A stretch of DNA of 64,000 bases from contig NZ_JAMOKG010000003.1 of assembly GCF_023656565.1 (NCBI RefSeq), forward strand, positions 186,001 to 250,000, in the 5' to 3' direction. How positions within the stretch are numbered: position 1 is the stretch's first letter; every line of letters begins with the position of its first letter. The position numbers and the translations under genes are program-made. A model generated the notes under the pieces. It was given only the letters and a program-made list of their open reading frames with translations. It had not been told where the DNA came from and did no database searches. Below are positions 31,780-40,858 of the stretch, in pieces. The DNA comes from Flavobacterium tyrosinilyticum (GTDB taxonomy: Bacteria > Bacteroidota > Bacteroidia > Flavobacteriales > Flavobacteriaceae).

Positions 31780-34700
31780 TTATAGTTTTAAAGTTGCTCC
31801 AAAACTGAATGTTCTAGAAGTTGGATAACTTGCATAATCGATACCAATAGATTGGTTTCCTCCATTTGATTTTGGACTGTTAATTAACGGATCGTAACCT
31901 GTATAATTGGTAATCGTAATTAAGTTCTGACCTGTTATGTAAAGCGTTAATCCGTTGATCCAGTTTAATCCTTTCAAATCGAAGTTGTAACCAATACGAG
32001 CTGTATTTAATCTAATAAAATCTGATTTTTCTAAGAAAAGTGTTGACAAGATTGGTGAGTTTGCAGCATTTGCCCCAGACTCATAATAACCTGTTGCCAC
32101 GTTACGGTCTGATGCTAAGTTGTTTATATTTAATGCATTTAAACCTGTATTATTCAATAAATAACCACCTGTTTGTCCGATGATAGAGAACGAAAACGTA
32201 AAGTTTTTGTATCTCATGTCACTATTAAATCCGTAGTAGAAAGTTGGAAGTGCGCCTTCAATAATAATTCTATCGCTGTTATCAATTTTGCCATCTCCAT
32301 TCTGATCTTTAAAAATATTTCCTCCATTTGCATCAAAACCAATGTGCTCCAATAAATAGAAAGATCCAGCTGCATAACCGCTTTTGTAAATATTTGCATT
32401 TACTCCAGATTGTCCAGGTCCTGAAATTGTTCCTGTTAAGATTTCTGAAACTGGAAGATCTTCAATCTTGTTATTTAATGTTGCTCCGTTCATGTCAATA
32501 TTCCAAGAAAAGTTCTTAGTATCTACTATTTTTGAACCTAACATAAACTCAATACCTTTATTGATAATTTTACCGTCAATATTGGTCCAGATTGTAGTGG
32601 TTGGACTCAAAGCTTGAGAAGGAACATTCAAAATAGCATCTGTAGTGGTTTTATTGAAATAATCTAACGTTCCGTACAATTTGTCGTTCCATAAATTGAA
32701 ATCTAAACCTACGTTAAATTGCGTCACAACCTCCCATTTCAAATCAGGATTTGGTGTTCTATTTACCGAAACTCCATTTACTAGATTTAAATCATCATAT
32801 AAATAATATCCATCAGCTCCAGACAATGAATAACTTGCCTGCGTAATTTTATTTTCAACTTCTTGGTTTCCTGTCTGTCCCCAGCTTGCTCTAAGTTTTA
32901 AATTGTTTAATGTTGAAGATTCTTTTAAGAAACTTTCGTTAGCAATATTCCATCCTAAAGCAAATGATGGGAAATAACCGTATTTGTTGTTTTTACCAAA
33001 GCGAGTAGATCCGTCACCTCTCATAGAAGCTGTTAGAAGATATCTATTATCGAAATTATAATTCAACCTTCCAAAATAAGACTGTAATTCGTTTTCCTGC
33101 GCATAACCTGTCGTTCCAGATTGAGTACCTTTAAAACCTGGATTTATGGAAGGAGGAACTCCTTCACCTTGGTTTGAAATTCCGTCAATACTGAAGCTTG
33201 TTCCTGATCTTTCAAATTTTTGATATGAAAAACCTCCTAAAGCTTCAATTTTATGTTTATCTAAATTTAAATTGTAAGTCAGATAATGCTCTACCAAAGA
33301 GTTTTTAGAATCTAAATTATTCTGAACATATTTCCCTTTCGGATTCAAATCTGTTAAGTTTGGAAAAATAGTAGTATTTCGCTCTGACATCGAACGATCG
33401 ATACCAAGGTTCAATTTATACTCTAATCCGTTAACGATTCTAAAAGAAGTTTCAAAGTTTCCTAAAACTCTTAAAGTACGAGTTTGATCAGTATAAATGC
33501 TTAATAGATATGCTGGATTATAGTGCGCATTCATATTAAAATTGGTATAATTTCCATTTGCATCAAAAACCGATCTAGTTGGGTTTGCCATTAATGTGTG
33601 AACCAACAATTGTCCATTAGAACCTCCATCATCACTTGTAGGAACACCATCGTCTTTGGTTTCACTAGCCGTAAGATTAAATTTTAATTTTAAACGTTTA
33701 TTGTCTAGAAATGACTCAGCAGCATTAATTCTTCCTGTCAAACGCTTAAAATTGCTGTTTCTAATAATACCTTCTTGATCCAATTGCGACACAGAAGCAT
33801 AATAATTTCCTGATTCTGTTTGTTTAGAAAATGCTAGCGAATTACTTTTTGTAATAGCCTCTCTAAAAATAACATCTTGCCAATCTGTATTCCCACCGTG
33901 ATCAAAAGCTTTATCTTTAATTGCACTTCTATATTGACCTGCACTCAAAACATCTAATTTATTAGCTACAGTAGAAATTCCTAAAGACGAATCAAAAGTT
34001 AGAGTTCCATCTCCTTTTGCTCCCTTTTTAGTCGTTACCAAAACAACTCCGTTAGACCCTCTTGCTCCATAAATTGCAGAAGCAGATGCATCTTTCAAAA
34101 CTGTAATCGATTCGATATCACTATTATTCAAAAAGTTTAAAGGGTTTTTAGCTTGCGAACTTCCAAAACCAACATTCGTTCCAGATGGGCTCACATCGTC
34201 ATTAGACAACGGAATTCCGTCAACGACAAACAAAGGCGTACTTCCGCTTCTAATAGATCCAACACCTCTAATAGTTACGTTTACTCCCGCTCCAGGCTCA
34301 CCGCTTGTACTAACCACACGAACACCCGCAACTTTTCCTTGAATTAAATTATCTGGCGAAATGCTTACTCCTTGTTTAAAGTTTGCCGCTTCCAATTGCG
34401 TAACTGCTCCCGTAACGTCTTTTTTAGATTGTTTTCCGTAACCAACAACCAAAACTTCATTTAATTCTGCAGTAGCTGGCTCTAACTGAATTGTCATAAA
34501 ACCGCTCTGTGCAGGAACCGTTTTAGATTTGTATCCTACATACGAAATATTGATTGTTTTTCCTTCTCCTACAGTAAGTTCAAAAACACCGTCAAAATCG
34601 GTCACTGTTGAGTTTGAAGTGCTCGTTTCTATTACAGATGCACCTGGAATAGGCAATTTATTTTCATCTACAACTTTTCCTTTTATTTTAATTCTCTCAA

Positions 34701-35061
34701 TAGCTTTGGTATTTACTGCTTTTGGCTCAGCTGTTTTTTGAATTAAAATTAATTTACCATTAATGTTATAATTGAAATTGGCTTTTTTAGAAAGGTCATT
34801 CAAAATCGCCGTAATAGATTCTGAATTAAAATTTACTGTATAAGCCGTATTATCAGCAATTATGGCTTGTCCGTAACTAAATTTGTAGTCGGTCTGCTTT
34901 GTTAATTTTGAAAAAATAGAGACAAGAGTCGCTTTTTCTATTTTATTTGCTATTTTTGACTCTTTTAATAAAGTTTTACTATAACCGCTCTGAAAGGCAA
35001 GTAAAGCTAGAACTAAAAAGACAAAACTCTTTAGATTTAAATAAGAAGGTTTAAAATACAT
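31780..35061 (-). CDS. SusC-like TonB-dependent receptor with N-terminal STN signalling domain
   Basis: A 1093-residue outer-membrane receptor. Order: signal peptide (LVLALLAFQSGYSK), an STN (secretin/TonB N-terminus) domain with TLVSIFSKLTKQTDYKFSYG (about 43-62), and a carboxypeptidase-regulatory-like beta domain KGKVVDENKLPIPGASVIE (about 127-145). Then come the plug with VVGYGKQSKKDVTGAVTQL, VRVVSTSGEPGAGVNVTIRG and VLKDASASAIYGARGSNGVV, and a long barrel ending in YPTSRTFSFGATLKL. The STN domain is the one that talks to FecR-type anti-sigma factors, matching the FecR and ECF sigma genes directly upstream. Such a receptor both imports substrate and signals its own induction. Confidence 0.95.
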   Translation of the reverse strand: MYFKPSYLNLKSFVFLVLALLAFQSGYSKTLLKESKIANKIEKATLVSIFSKLTKQTDYKFSYGQAIIADNTAYTVNFNSESITAILNDLSKKANFNYNINGKLILIQKTAEPKAVNTKAIERIKIKGKVVDENKLPIPGASVIETSTSNSTVTDFDGVFELTVGEGKTINISYVGYKSKTVPAQSGFMTIQLEPATAELNEVLVVGYGKQSKKDVTGAVTQLEAANFKQGVSISPDNLIQGKVAGVRVVSTSGEPGAGVNVTIRGVGSIRSGSTPLFVVDGIPLSNDDVSPSGTNVGFGSSQAKNPLNFLNNSDIESITVLKDASASAIYGARGSNGVVLVTTKKGAKGDGTLTFDSSLGISTVANKLDVLSAGQYRSAIKDKAFDHGGNTDWQDVIFREAITKSNSLAFSKQTESGNYYASVSQLDQEGIIRNSNFKRLTGRINAAESFLDNKRLKLKFNLTASETKDDGVPTSDDGGSNGQLLVHTLMANPTRSVFDANGNYTNFNMNAHYNPAYLLSIYTDQTRTLRVLGNFETSFRIVNGLEYKLNLGIDRSMSERNTTIFPNLTDLNPKGKYVQNNLDSKNSLVEHYLTYNLNLDKHKIEALGGFSYQKFERSGTSFSIDGISNQGEGVPPSINPGFKGTQSGTTGYAQENELQSYFGRLNYNFDNRYLLTASMRGDGSTRFGKNNKYGYFPSFALGWNIANESFLKESSTLNNLKLRASWGQTGNQEVENKITQASYSLSGADGYYLYDDLNLVNGVSVNRTPNPDLKWEVVTQFNVGLDFNLWNDKLYGTLDYFNKTTTDAILNVPSQALSPTTTIWTNIDGKIINKGIEFMLGSKIVDTKNFSWNIDMNGATLNNKIEDLPVSEILTGTISGPGQSGVNANIYKSGYAAGSFYLLEHIGFDANGGNIFKDQNGDGKIDNSDRIIIEGALPTFYYGFNSDMRYKNFTFSFSIIGQTGGYLLNNTGLNALNINNLASDRNVATGYYESGANAANSPILSTLFLEKSDFIRLNTARIGYNFDLKGLNWINGLTLYITGQNLITITNYTGYDPLINSPKSNGGNQSIGIDYASYPTSRTFSFGATLKL

Positions 35062-35132
35062 GATTTAAGTAATTGTTTTTACGATGCTTAATTTATTAAT
35101 GGCAGTTGTTCCCGCAACTGCTTTTTTTGTTT

Positions 35133-36056
35133 TTAATCCACTTTTACTATTTCGCCATAGACTTTGAATTTTAGGTTTGTGATATAATTTATTTGTTCCA
35201 AAACATTTTCTAATGTCGCGTCCTTCTTAATGAATACCGTTAACGGCGTTGCTAATACGTGTTTATTGTTATACTCAAATGAAACTCCGTATTTATATTG
35301 TAAAATGGTGATTACTTGTTTTAAAGTAGTTTGATCTAAAGTAACATCTTCATTATACCAATTCACCAAAAATGCTTTATCGGCCAATTGTTTGGTTAAT
35401 TTTTGACCTTCAAATAAAGCTTCCTGATTCGGTACTAAATCAACGCTCTGCCCTTTTCCAGACACATTTACTTTTCCGGTTACTACAATTACCTTACAGT
35501 TTAATTTTGATAATTGAATGTGAAATGAAGTTCCTACAACTCTGGTTTTTATTTCGCCAGAATGAATAATAAAAGGATGTTTTTTGTCTTTGGCGACTTC
35601 AAAAAACGCGTTTCCTTTTAATAAAGAAACCGTTCTTTGATCGCCTGCAAATTTTTCAGGATACTGAAATGATGAGTTTGCTGCCAGATAAATTTTCGAA
35701 CCGTCACTTAATTGGATAGATTTGGGAATCGATGACGTTTTAAATGTGATTTGTTTTTGGTTTAAAACATTTGGTCTCAAGAAAAATCCTAAACCAAGCA
35801 GAAAAAGAATGCTGGCAGCAGCTATATATTTTAAATAAGGAAGGAAAGATTTCTTCTTTCCAATTCTTAACTGAATTTCATCGTACATATTTTGAGACTC
35901 GATTTCAGGATTTCCCATAAAATCATTATCCCATTTTGATTCTTGATATTCGCTGAAAGCAAAATCATGTAATAAATTTTCTTCTGCCGATGAAGTTTTT
36001 CCTCGCGAACTTTTATCCAGCAAATACTCTAAACTATGTTTGATTCTTTTTATCAT
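35133..36056 (-). CDS. FecR-family anti-sigma factor with DUF4974
   Basis: A 307-residue inner-membrane protein with a cytosolic sigma-binding N-terminus (about 1-72), one membrane helix (YIAAASILFLLGLGFFLR, about 76-93), a periplasmic FecR domain (QLSDGSKIYLAANSSFQYPE, VVGTSFHIQLSKLNC, VVTGKVNVSG) and a C-terminal DUF4974 domain (LDQTTLKQVITILQYKYGV). It holds the ECF sigma factor encoded upstream until the STN domain of the receptor signals substrate. It lies between the sigma gene (84-base gap) and the SusC-like gene. Confidence 0.93.
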   Translation of the reverse strand: MIKRIKHSLEYLLDKSSRGKTSSAEENLLHDFAFSEYQESKWDNDFMGNPEIESQNMYDEIQLRIGKKKSFLPYLKYIAAASILFLLGLGFFLRPNVLNQKQITFKTSSIPKSIQLSDGSKIYLAANSSFQYPEKFAGDQRTVSLLKGNAFFEVAKDKKHPFIIHSGEIKTRVVGTSFHIQLSKLNCKVIVVTGKVNVSGKGQSVDLVPNQEALFEGQKLTKQLADKAFLVNWYNEDVTLDQTTLKQVITILQYKYGVSFEYNNKHVLATPLTVFIKKDATLENVLEQINYITNLKFKVYGEIVKVD

Positions 36057-36140
36057 AAATACTTATTGTTATGAATAAGTACCAGAATCTCGAAATCGTA
36101 CTATCGCCAAATATTATGAAAACATCAAGCGAAAGTTATT

Positions 36141-36665
36141 TTAAAATTTTTGATTGAAAATAATAAATGGAGCTAGCCAAGCCAAGTCTTTTAAGCCTTC
36201 GCGAAGTTGTTTTACCGCCGATGAAATCTGATTTTTTACGGTTTGTTTCGAAATTCCAAGTTCTTCTGCAATCTGATCGATTGTCATATCTTGAAATTTA
36301 TACATCAGCAAAACTTCTTTTCTTTTCTCTGGAAGTTTGTCTAATAGAGCATAAAGCAGATCCATCACTTCTGGATCAATTGTCGAAAAATTGTCGATAA
36401 TGTAGTCTTCGAATTTTTCTTCTAAAATCGTCTTATCAAAACGATTGTTCTGATAATGTTTAAAGACTTGATTTTTTACGGCGCGAAACAAAAAAGGTTC
36501 AATCGCCTGAATATTCAGCTCTTCTTTTCTTTCCCATAAATCCACAAAAACATCCTGAACGATGTTCTGCGCCAAGTCTTTATCCTGAGTCATCGTATAA
36601 GAAAATGCGTTAAGCTTTTTCCAATATTGATTATACGTTTGTTCAAAAATTTCAGGATTATTCAT
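36141..36665 (-). CDS. ECF RNA polymerase sigma factor (RpoE/SigE type)
   Basis: A 174-residue sigma-70 family protein: region 2 FEQTYNQYWKKLNAFSYTMT and DLAQNIVQDVFVDLWER (about 30-48); region 4 LPEKRKEVLLMYKFQDMTID with the helix-turn-helix QIAEELGISKQTVKNQISSA (about 131-150). Of the Bacteroidota group that pairs with FecR anti-sigma proteins and controls a SusC/SusD operon. It is first in the four-gene minus-strand unit sigma-FecR-SusC-SusD. The divergent gap 36666-36929 holds no clear promoter of the standard kind. Confidence 0.93.
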   Translation of the reverse strand: MNNPEIFEQTYNQYWKKLNAFSYTMTQDKDLAQNIVQDVFVDLWERKEELNIQAIEPFLFRAVKNQVFKHYQNNRFDKTILEEKFEDYIIDNFSTIDPEVMDLLYALLDKLPEKRKEVLLMYKFQDMTIDQIAEELGISKQTVKNQISSAVKQLREGLKDLAWLAPFIIFNQKF

Positions 36666-36929
36666 ATTATAATTACAGGCTTTTTAATATCGTAAAATAA
36701 TAAAATGAAAAGCCAATGCTTTTTGTGTCAAGGTTATCTTTAAATTAATAAATAAACACGTTTGTTGTATTAATACTACTTTTTTATGGATAAAAGAGGA
36801 ATGTCTTTGCGATTTCTTTTTTTTAATCTAACATAAAACCCAAAGGCAGATTTTAACTTAGTGCCTTTCAAAAAATGCAATTTTCTTTTGATGCGTCCCA
36901 ATCAACAGTATCAATTACATTTTAGAATT

Positions 36930-37988
36930 ATGAAACCATTTTTGTTCACTTTATTATTAGCAGGAGCTTTAAGCGCCCAGACCCAAAACGACAATCTGAA
37001 AATAAACCAGATTCAGGTTATCGGATCGCATAACAGCTATCGTCACGCGATCGAAACCGACTTATACAATACGATTCAAGCACGAGATACTTCTCGTTCG
37101 CTTAAAGGCCTGCAATACACTCACATCAGTATTACAGATCAATTAAACAAAGGTCTACGCAATCTGGAAATTGATATTTTTGCTGACGCGAAAGGCGGAA
37201 AATATACTCATCCGAAAGGTTTAGATATCGCAAAATCTGAAGAAGCGTACGACCCAGATGGATTAATGAAAAAACCTGGCTTTAAAGTTTTCCACATGCC
37301 GGATATCGATTTTAGAACTTCTTGCTACACTTTTGAAATCTGTTTGCAGGAACTAAAAAAATGGTCTGATGCCAATCCAAATCATGTTCCCGTTTTTATC
37401 ACTTTAGAACCAAAAGACGGCGATGCTAATTTCTTCGGAACAAAACCAGAAGATTTCACTGCATCCGTTTTTGATGAAATGGATAAAGTAATTCGAAAAG
37501 AATTAGGAAAAGACAAATTGATTACGCCAGATATGGTACGAGGAAAATATAAAACACTCGAAGAAGCCGTTTTGCATGACAACTGGCCAACTTTAAAAGA
37601 AGCAAAAGGACGATTTTTATTCTTATTAGATAATAACGGCGCAAAAAGAGATTTGTACGCATTGAATCATCCGTCCCTTAAGGGACGCGCCATTTTCATT
37701 AACGCCGAACCCGGAAAACCAGAAGCCGCAGCATTATTCAGAAATAATTCTGAAGATCCGCAAATTGAAGATTTAGTTAAAAAAGGATACTTAATAAGAA
37801 CAAGAGCCGATTCTGATACCAAAGAAGCACGTGCTAACGATTATTCGCATTTTGAAGCAGCTAAAAAATCAGGCGCACAAATTATCACAACCGATTATTA
37901 TCTTCCAAGCACTTTCTTTAATTCGCCATATCAGATTAAATACGATGATGGAAGTTATGTGAGAAATAATCCTGTTACTGGAAAATAG
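36930..37988 (+). CDS. Phosphatidylinositol-specific phospholipase C1-like protein
   Basis: A 352-residue exported protein; signal peptide MKPFLFTLLLAGALSAQ. I start at ATG 36930, because the frame's longer version from 36861 puts 23 polar residues before the signal. Family features: IQVIGSHNSYRHAIETDL with the catalytic-type His, LNKGLRNLEIDIFAD, GFKVFHMPDIDFRTSCYTFE and VFITLEPKDGD. The end has GAQIITTDYYLPSTF. These match the Ca2+-dependent PI-PLC-like TIM-barrel family (PI-PLC-C1). It would cleave a phosphodiester in a phospholipid or a GPI-like or glycerophospho-sugar substrate. Divergent from the ECF-SusCD operon and followed by a metallophosphoesterase, so the group may scavenge phosphorylated organic compounds. 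Confidence 0.85.
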   Translation: MKPFLFTLLLAGALSAQTQNDNLKINQIQVIGSHNSYRHAIETDLYNTIQARDTSRSLKGLQYTHISITDQLNKGLRNLEIDIFADAKGGKYTHPKGLDIAKSEEAYDPDGLMKKPGFKVFHMPDIDFRTSCYTFEICLQELKKWSDANPNHVPVFITLEPKDGDANFFGTKPEDFTASVFDEMDKVIRKELGKDKLITPDMVRGKYKTLEEAVLHDNWPTLKEAKGRFLFLLDNNGAKRDLYALNHPSLKGRAIFINAEPGKPEAAALFRNNSEDPQIEDLVKKGYLIRTRADSDTKEARANDYSHFEAAKKSGAQIITTDYYLPSTFFNSPYQIKYDDGSYVRNNPVTGK

Positions 37989-37996
37989 TTTTTTTT

Positions 37997-38056
37997 TTGT
38001 TTCAGGTTTCAAGTTTCAAGTTATTTCTGGAACGGGAAACCTGAAAATTGAAACAA
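37997..38056. repeat. GTTTCA-word inverted repeat
   Basis: TTGTTTCAGGTTTC (37997-38010) is answered by GAAACCTGAAAATTG then AAACAA (about 38036-38056), with AAGTTTCAAG in between. It is directly downstream of the PI-PLC-like gene and looks like a terminator-like element. The same words recur at 19670-19740 and near 52504-52528. Confidence 0.45.
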
Positions 38057-38066
38057 TAATAATTTT

Positions 38067-38411
38067 AACCGCAAAGAGCGCAAAGAGTTACGCAAAGTTC
38101 GCAAAGATTTTTATTTAAGGTTATGTTTATAAACGCAAAGTTCGCAAAGCTTTATGTATGTAGTTTGTAAATATAGCCCGCGGTTTCAACCGCGGGAACG
38201 CTCAGGAAGAAAACATGCATGATGCTCGTTTAGAAATGTAGAGAGGGCAATGATATACATTGTGTTCCTGCGGTTGAAACCGCAGGCTATGTTTGATAAT
38301 TATTCTTTTTAAAAACATAAAATCCACAAAGCTTTGCGACCTTATTTATTTTATAAATCATGCTCAAAAATCTTTGCGAACTTTGCGTAAATCTTTGCGC
38401 TCTTTGCGGTT
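38067..38411. repeat. 345-bp nested palindrome with 46-bp near-perfect arms
   Basis: The left arm 38067-38112 (AACCGCAAAGAGCGCAAAGA...) and right arm 38366-38411 are reverse complements with only one mismatch in 46 bases. Inside lies a second inverted pair: ATAGCCCGCGGTTTCAACCG plus CGGGAAC (38173-38199) and GTTCCTGCGGTTGAAACCGC plus AGGCTAT (38264-38290), each itself a hairpin. Another CGCAAAGTTCGCAAAGCTTT copy is at about 38134-38153. The element fills most of the 439-base gap between the PI-PLC-like and metallophosphoesterase genes; the latter's frame can be read back into it, which is not meaningful. Confidence 0.85.
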
Positions 38412-38427
38412 AAAAAAAACAAACCCT

Positions 38428-40359
38428 ATGAATTCAAGATATACAATATTATACATGTTAGCTTTCCTAGTTTTTTTTAATAACGTAGCATCAGCACAAA
38501 AAGCAAAAAACCTCAACGGAACGCAAATCGCATTTCTATCAGATGTACATCTACAGGATTTATTCGGCCAGTTTTCAGATTCAGATTATAAAGGCGTTTT
38601 GAATCCGAAAACGGGAGAATATGTTTTGGTGCGAACGATGTCATCTCAGCTGCATTCTACTCGAATATTCAATGAAAATTATTTCGCCTTTATAGCAGCT
38701 TTAGAAGATATCGCTAAACGAAAAATCAAATATGTAGCGCTTCCCGGAGATTATACAGATGATGGTCAACCAATTCACGTTCGCGGATTAGCCAAAATAT
38801 TAGAACAATACACCAAAAAGTACGGAGTAGAATTCTTCATAACCACAGGAAATCATGATCCGGTTGGGCCATTTGCTCAAGAATCTGGAAAAGAAGATTT
38901 CTTAGGAAAAGAAGGTAAAAGTCAACCCATTTATAGCAAAGAAGGCCTTTATAAGCCCAATTTAAACATCGAACATCCAGTAGTTGTTACCGCCGACATT
39001 GCTAAAATGGGTTATTTAGGAATTACAGATCAGCTTCATAATTTTGGTTTTCATCCGAATAAAAAACACAAATTCTGGGCAACTCCATTTTCTACTTATT
39101 CAAGTGAAAATTATACATTCGAAAAGGCTTTAGAAAGTGCTAAACTAGAAAATCGTGTTTATGAAGTCACACCTGGTTACGAAGTTCCAGATGTTAGTTA
39201 CATTGTAGAACCAATCGATGGACTTTGGTTAATGGCAATTGACGGAAATGTTTATATTCCGAAGAAAAATGCTTCTACAGAAAAAGATTCTAAGAATTAC
39301 AGCGAAGCCAGTACAGGTTACAATAATGTACTTTTTAACAAAAAACATCTCATAAAATGGGTTGAAACGATTTCGGCGGAAGCCAAAAAACAAGGAAAAA
39401 CTTTAATCGCTTTCAGTCATTTTCCAATGATTGATTTTAATGATGACGCTTCCGTGGAAATTAAAGAATTACTTGGTCCAAACAAATGGCAGTTAAATCG
39501 TGTTCCTGTTGAAGAAGTAGCACAAGTATTTGCAGATGCAGGATTGAAGATTCATTTTGGAGGTCACATGCATATCAACGATACGGGTGTAAGAACTTCT
39601 GCAAAAGGAAATACTTTGGTTAACATTCAGACACCATCTTTAGCAGCTTATATTCCCGCCTACAAATTATTGACTTTCAAAAAAGATAATCTTGTAGATA
39701 TTCAAACCATTACTGTTGATGATGTTCCGAGATACAATGAACTTTTTGATTTATACAAAATGGAATATAAGTTTTTGGAAAGTCAGAACATGCAAGACAT
39801 TTGGAATATTGATATTTTAAAAACGAAAAACTATCATGATTTTACCGATTTTCATTTAAAAGAATTAGTTCGCCTTCGTTTCTTAAAAGACGATTGGCCT
39901 TCTGCTTTCAAAGATTTTATATTAAATGTTTCTGCAAAAGATTTATTGGTTTTAGCTAATATGCAATCGAATCAAGATTTTGATTTTATTTTTAAAAATA
40001 AAGAACAGTTTCAAAAAGAATGGAATGAAGCTGAAGCTAAATCAGAAAAAATCCTAGCTCAAAATAATCTTAAAAAAGAAAACTTCAATTGGACTGGTTA
40101 TGATCTTCTGGTAGATTTTTATCGGTTTAGAAGTGCCGATGAATTGGCTCTTGCCGATGTTGGAATTCAGAGAGCAAAAGAATACAAAGTTTTGTCAAAT
40201 TTATTTTTAGAAGGTTCTAAAGCTGATCTTTCAAAAGATAATCCGCTCCAAAAACAGATGAAGTTATTCCTAATCATCTTCAATAAATTTATGCGCGAAG
40301 TTCCAGCAGATCATTTTACAGTTGATTTGAAAAATGGCGCGATTAAGAGCGTGAAGTGA
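38428..40359 (+). CDS. Exported calcineurin-like metallophosphoesterase
   Basis: A 643-residue protein from the ATG at 38428, which leads into the signal peptide MNSRYTILYMLAFLVFFNNV with the ASA-Q cleavage site. The frame upstream lies in the palindromic element and is excluded. All metallophosphatase motifs are intact: FLSDVHLQD (Asp39, His41), LPGDYTDDGQ (Asp108), TTGNHDPVG (Asn142, His143), AFSHFPMID and FGGHMHIND. The last 250 residues form an additional helical region (LYKMEYKFLESQNMQDIW, FLKDDWPSAFKDF) typical of the larger bacterial members. It would remove phosphate from an exported or outer-membrane-processed substrate, complementing the PI-PLC-like enzyme. Confidence 0.88.
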   Translation: MNSRYTILYMLAFLVFFNNVASAQKAKNLNGTQIAFLSDVHLQDLFGQFSDSDYKGVLNPKTGEYVLVRTMSSQLHSTRIFNENYFAFIAALEDIAKRKIKYVALPGDYTDDGQPIHVRGLAKILEQYTKKYGVEFFITTGNHDPVGPFAQESGKEDFLGKEGKSQPIYSKEGLYKPNLNIEHPVVVTADIAKMGYLGITDQLHNFGFHPNKKHKFWATPFSTYSSENYTFEKALESAKLENRVYEVTPGYEVPDVSYIVEPIDGLWLMAIDGNVYIPKKNASTEKDSKNYSEASTGYNNVLFNKKHLIKWVETISAEAKKQGKTLIAFSHFPMIDFNDDASVEIKELLGPNKWQLNRVPVEEVAQVFADAGLKIHFGGHMHINDTGVRTSAKGNTLVNIQTPSLAAYIPAYKLLTFKKDNLVDIQTITVDDVPRYNELFDLYKMEYKFLESQNMQDIWNIDILKTKNYHDFTDFHLKELVRLRFLKDDWPSAFKDFILNVSAKDLLVLANMQSNQDFDFIFKNKEQFQKEWNEAEAKSEKILAQNNLKKENFNWTGYDLLVDFYRFRSADELALADVGIQRAKEYKVLSNLFLEGSKADLSKDNPLQKQMKLFLIIFNKFMREVPADHFTVDLKNGAIKSVK

Positions 40360-40379
40360 TTTTTTTTTTGAGGATGTTT

Positions 40380-40766
40380 TTTTTAACGCAAAGAGCGCAA
40401 AGGTTTTTCGCAAAGTTCACAGAGTATTTTGAGTAAGATTTTACAAATCAAAGTTCGCAAAGCTTTATGAATTCTAGATTTACAGAAAAAATAATTTTAG
40501 CAAAATAAATTTTAACATAGCTCGCGGTTTCAACCGCGGGTACTTACGGATAGGCAATATGCATAGTGTTCCTGCGGTTGAAACCGCAGGCTATATTCAC
40601 TAAGCTCCAAAAAAGATATCCGTAAAGCTTTGTGCCCTTTTATATTTTTCAAAATTTAGCTCAAAAAAACTCTGCGAACTTTGCGTAAAATCTTTGTGAA
40701 CTCTGCGTTACAAAAAAACGCCTTTAATGAACTCTGCGTAAACCTTAGCGCTCTTTGCGTTAAAAA
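40380..40766. repeat. 387-bp nested palindrome, sister of the 38067 element
   Basis: Outer arms TTTTTAACGCAAAGAGCGCA (40380-40399) continuing to 40405, and the right arm 40741-40766, match as reverse complements with one mismatch in 26. Inside, ACATAGCTCGCGGTTTCAAC (40514-40533) continuing CGCGGG, and CCTGCGGTTGAAACCGCAGG (40571-40590) form the same inner hairpin pair as in the 38067 element. AAAGTTCGCAAAGCTTTATG is also shared. It fills the 499-base gap 40360-40858, which otherwise holds only the terminator at 40771. Confidence 0.8.
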
Positions 40767-40770
40767 CAAA

Positions 40771-40800
40771 AAAAGGCCGTCCAAATAGACAGCCCTTTTC
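40771..40800 (-). terminator. Probable terminator of the chitinase gene
   Basis: AAAAGGCCGTC (40771-40781) can pair with GACAGCCCTTTT (40788-40799), an imperfect stem with a mismatch, followed on the minus strand by TTTTTTTGTTTTT. It lies about 60 bases beyond the stop of the chitinase. Confidence 0.55.
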
Positions 40801-40858
40801 ATCACATTAAAACCTAAAATTTAATGTATCTAAAACCATTATGGCAAATGGGTTAGGG

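Noticed and set aside
36861..36929. N-terminal extension of the PI-PLC-like protein
   Set aside because: Adds 23 polar residues before a clean signal peptide; unlikely for an exported protein.
38293..38427. N-terminal extension of the metallophosphoesterase
   Set aside because: The extension is translated palindrome sequence (repeated Ser-Leu-Arg) and sits before a perfect signal peptide starting at 38428.
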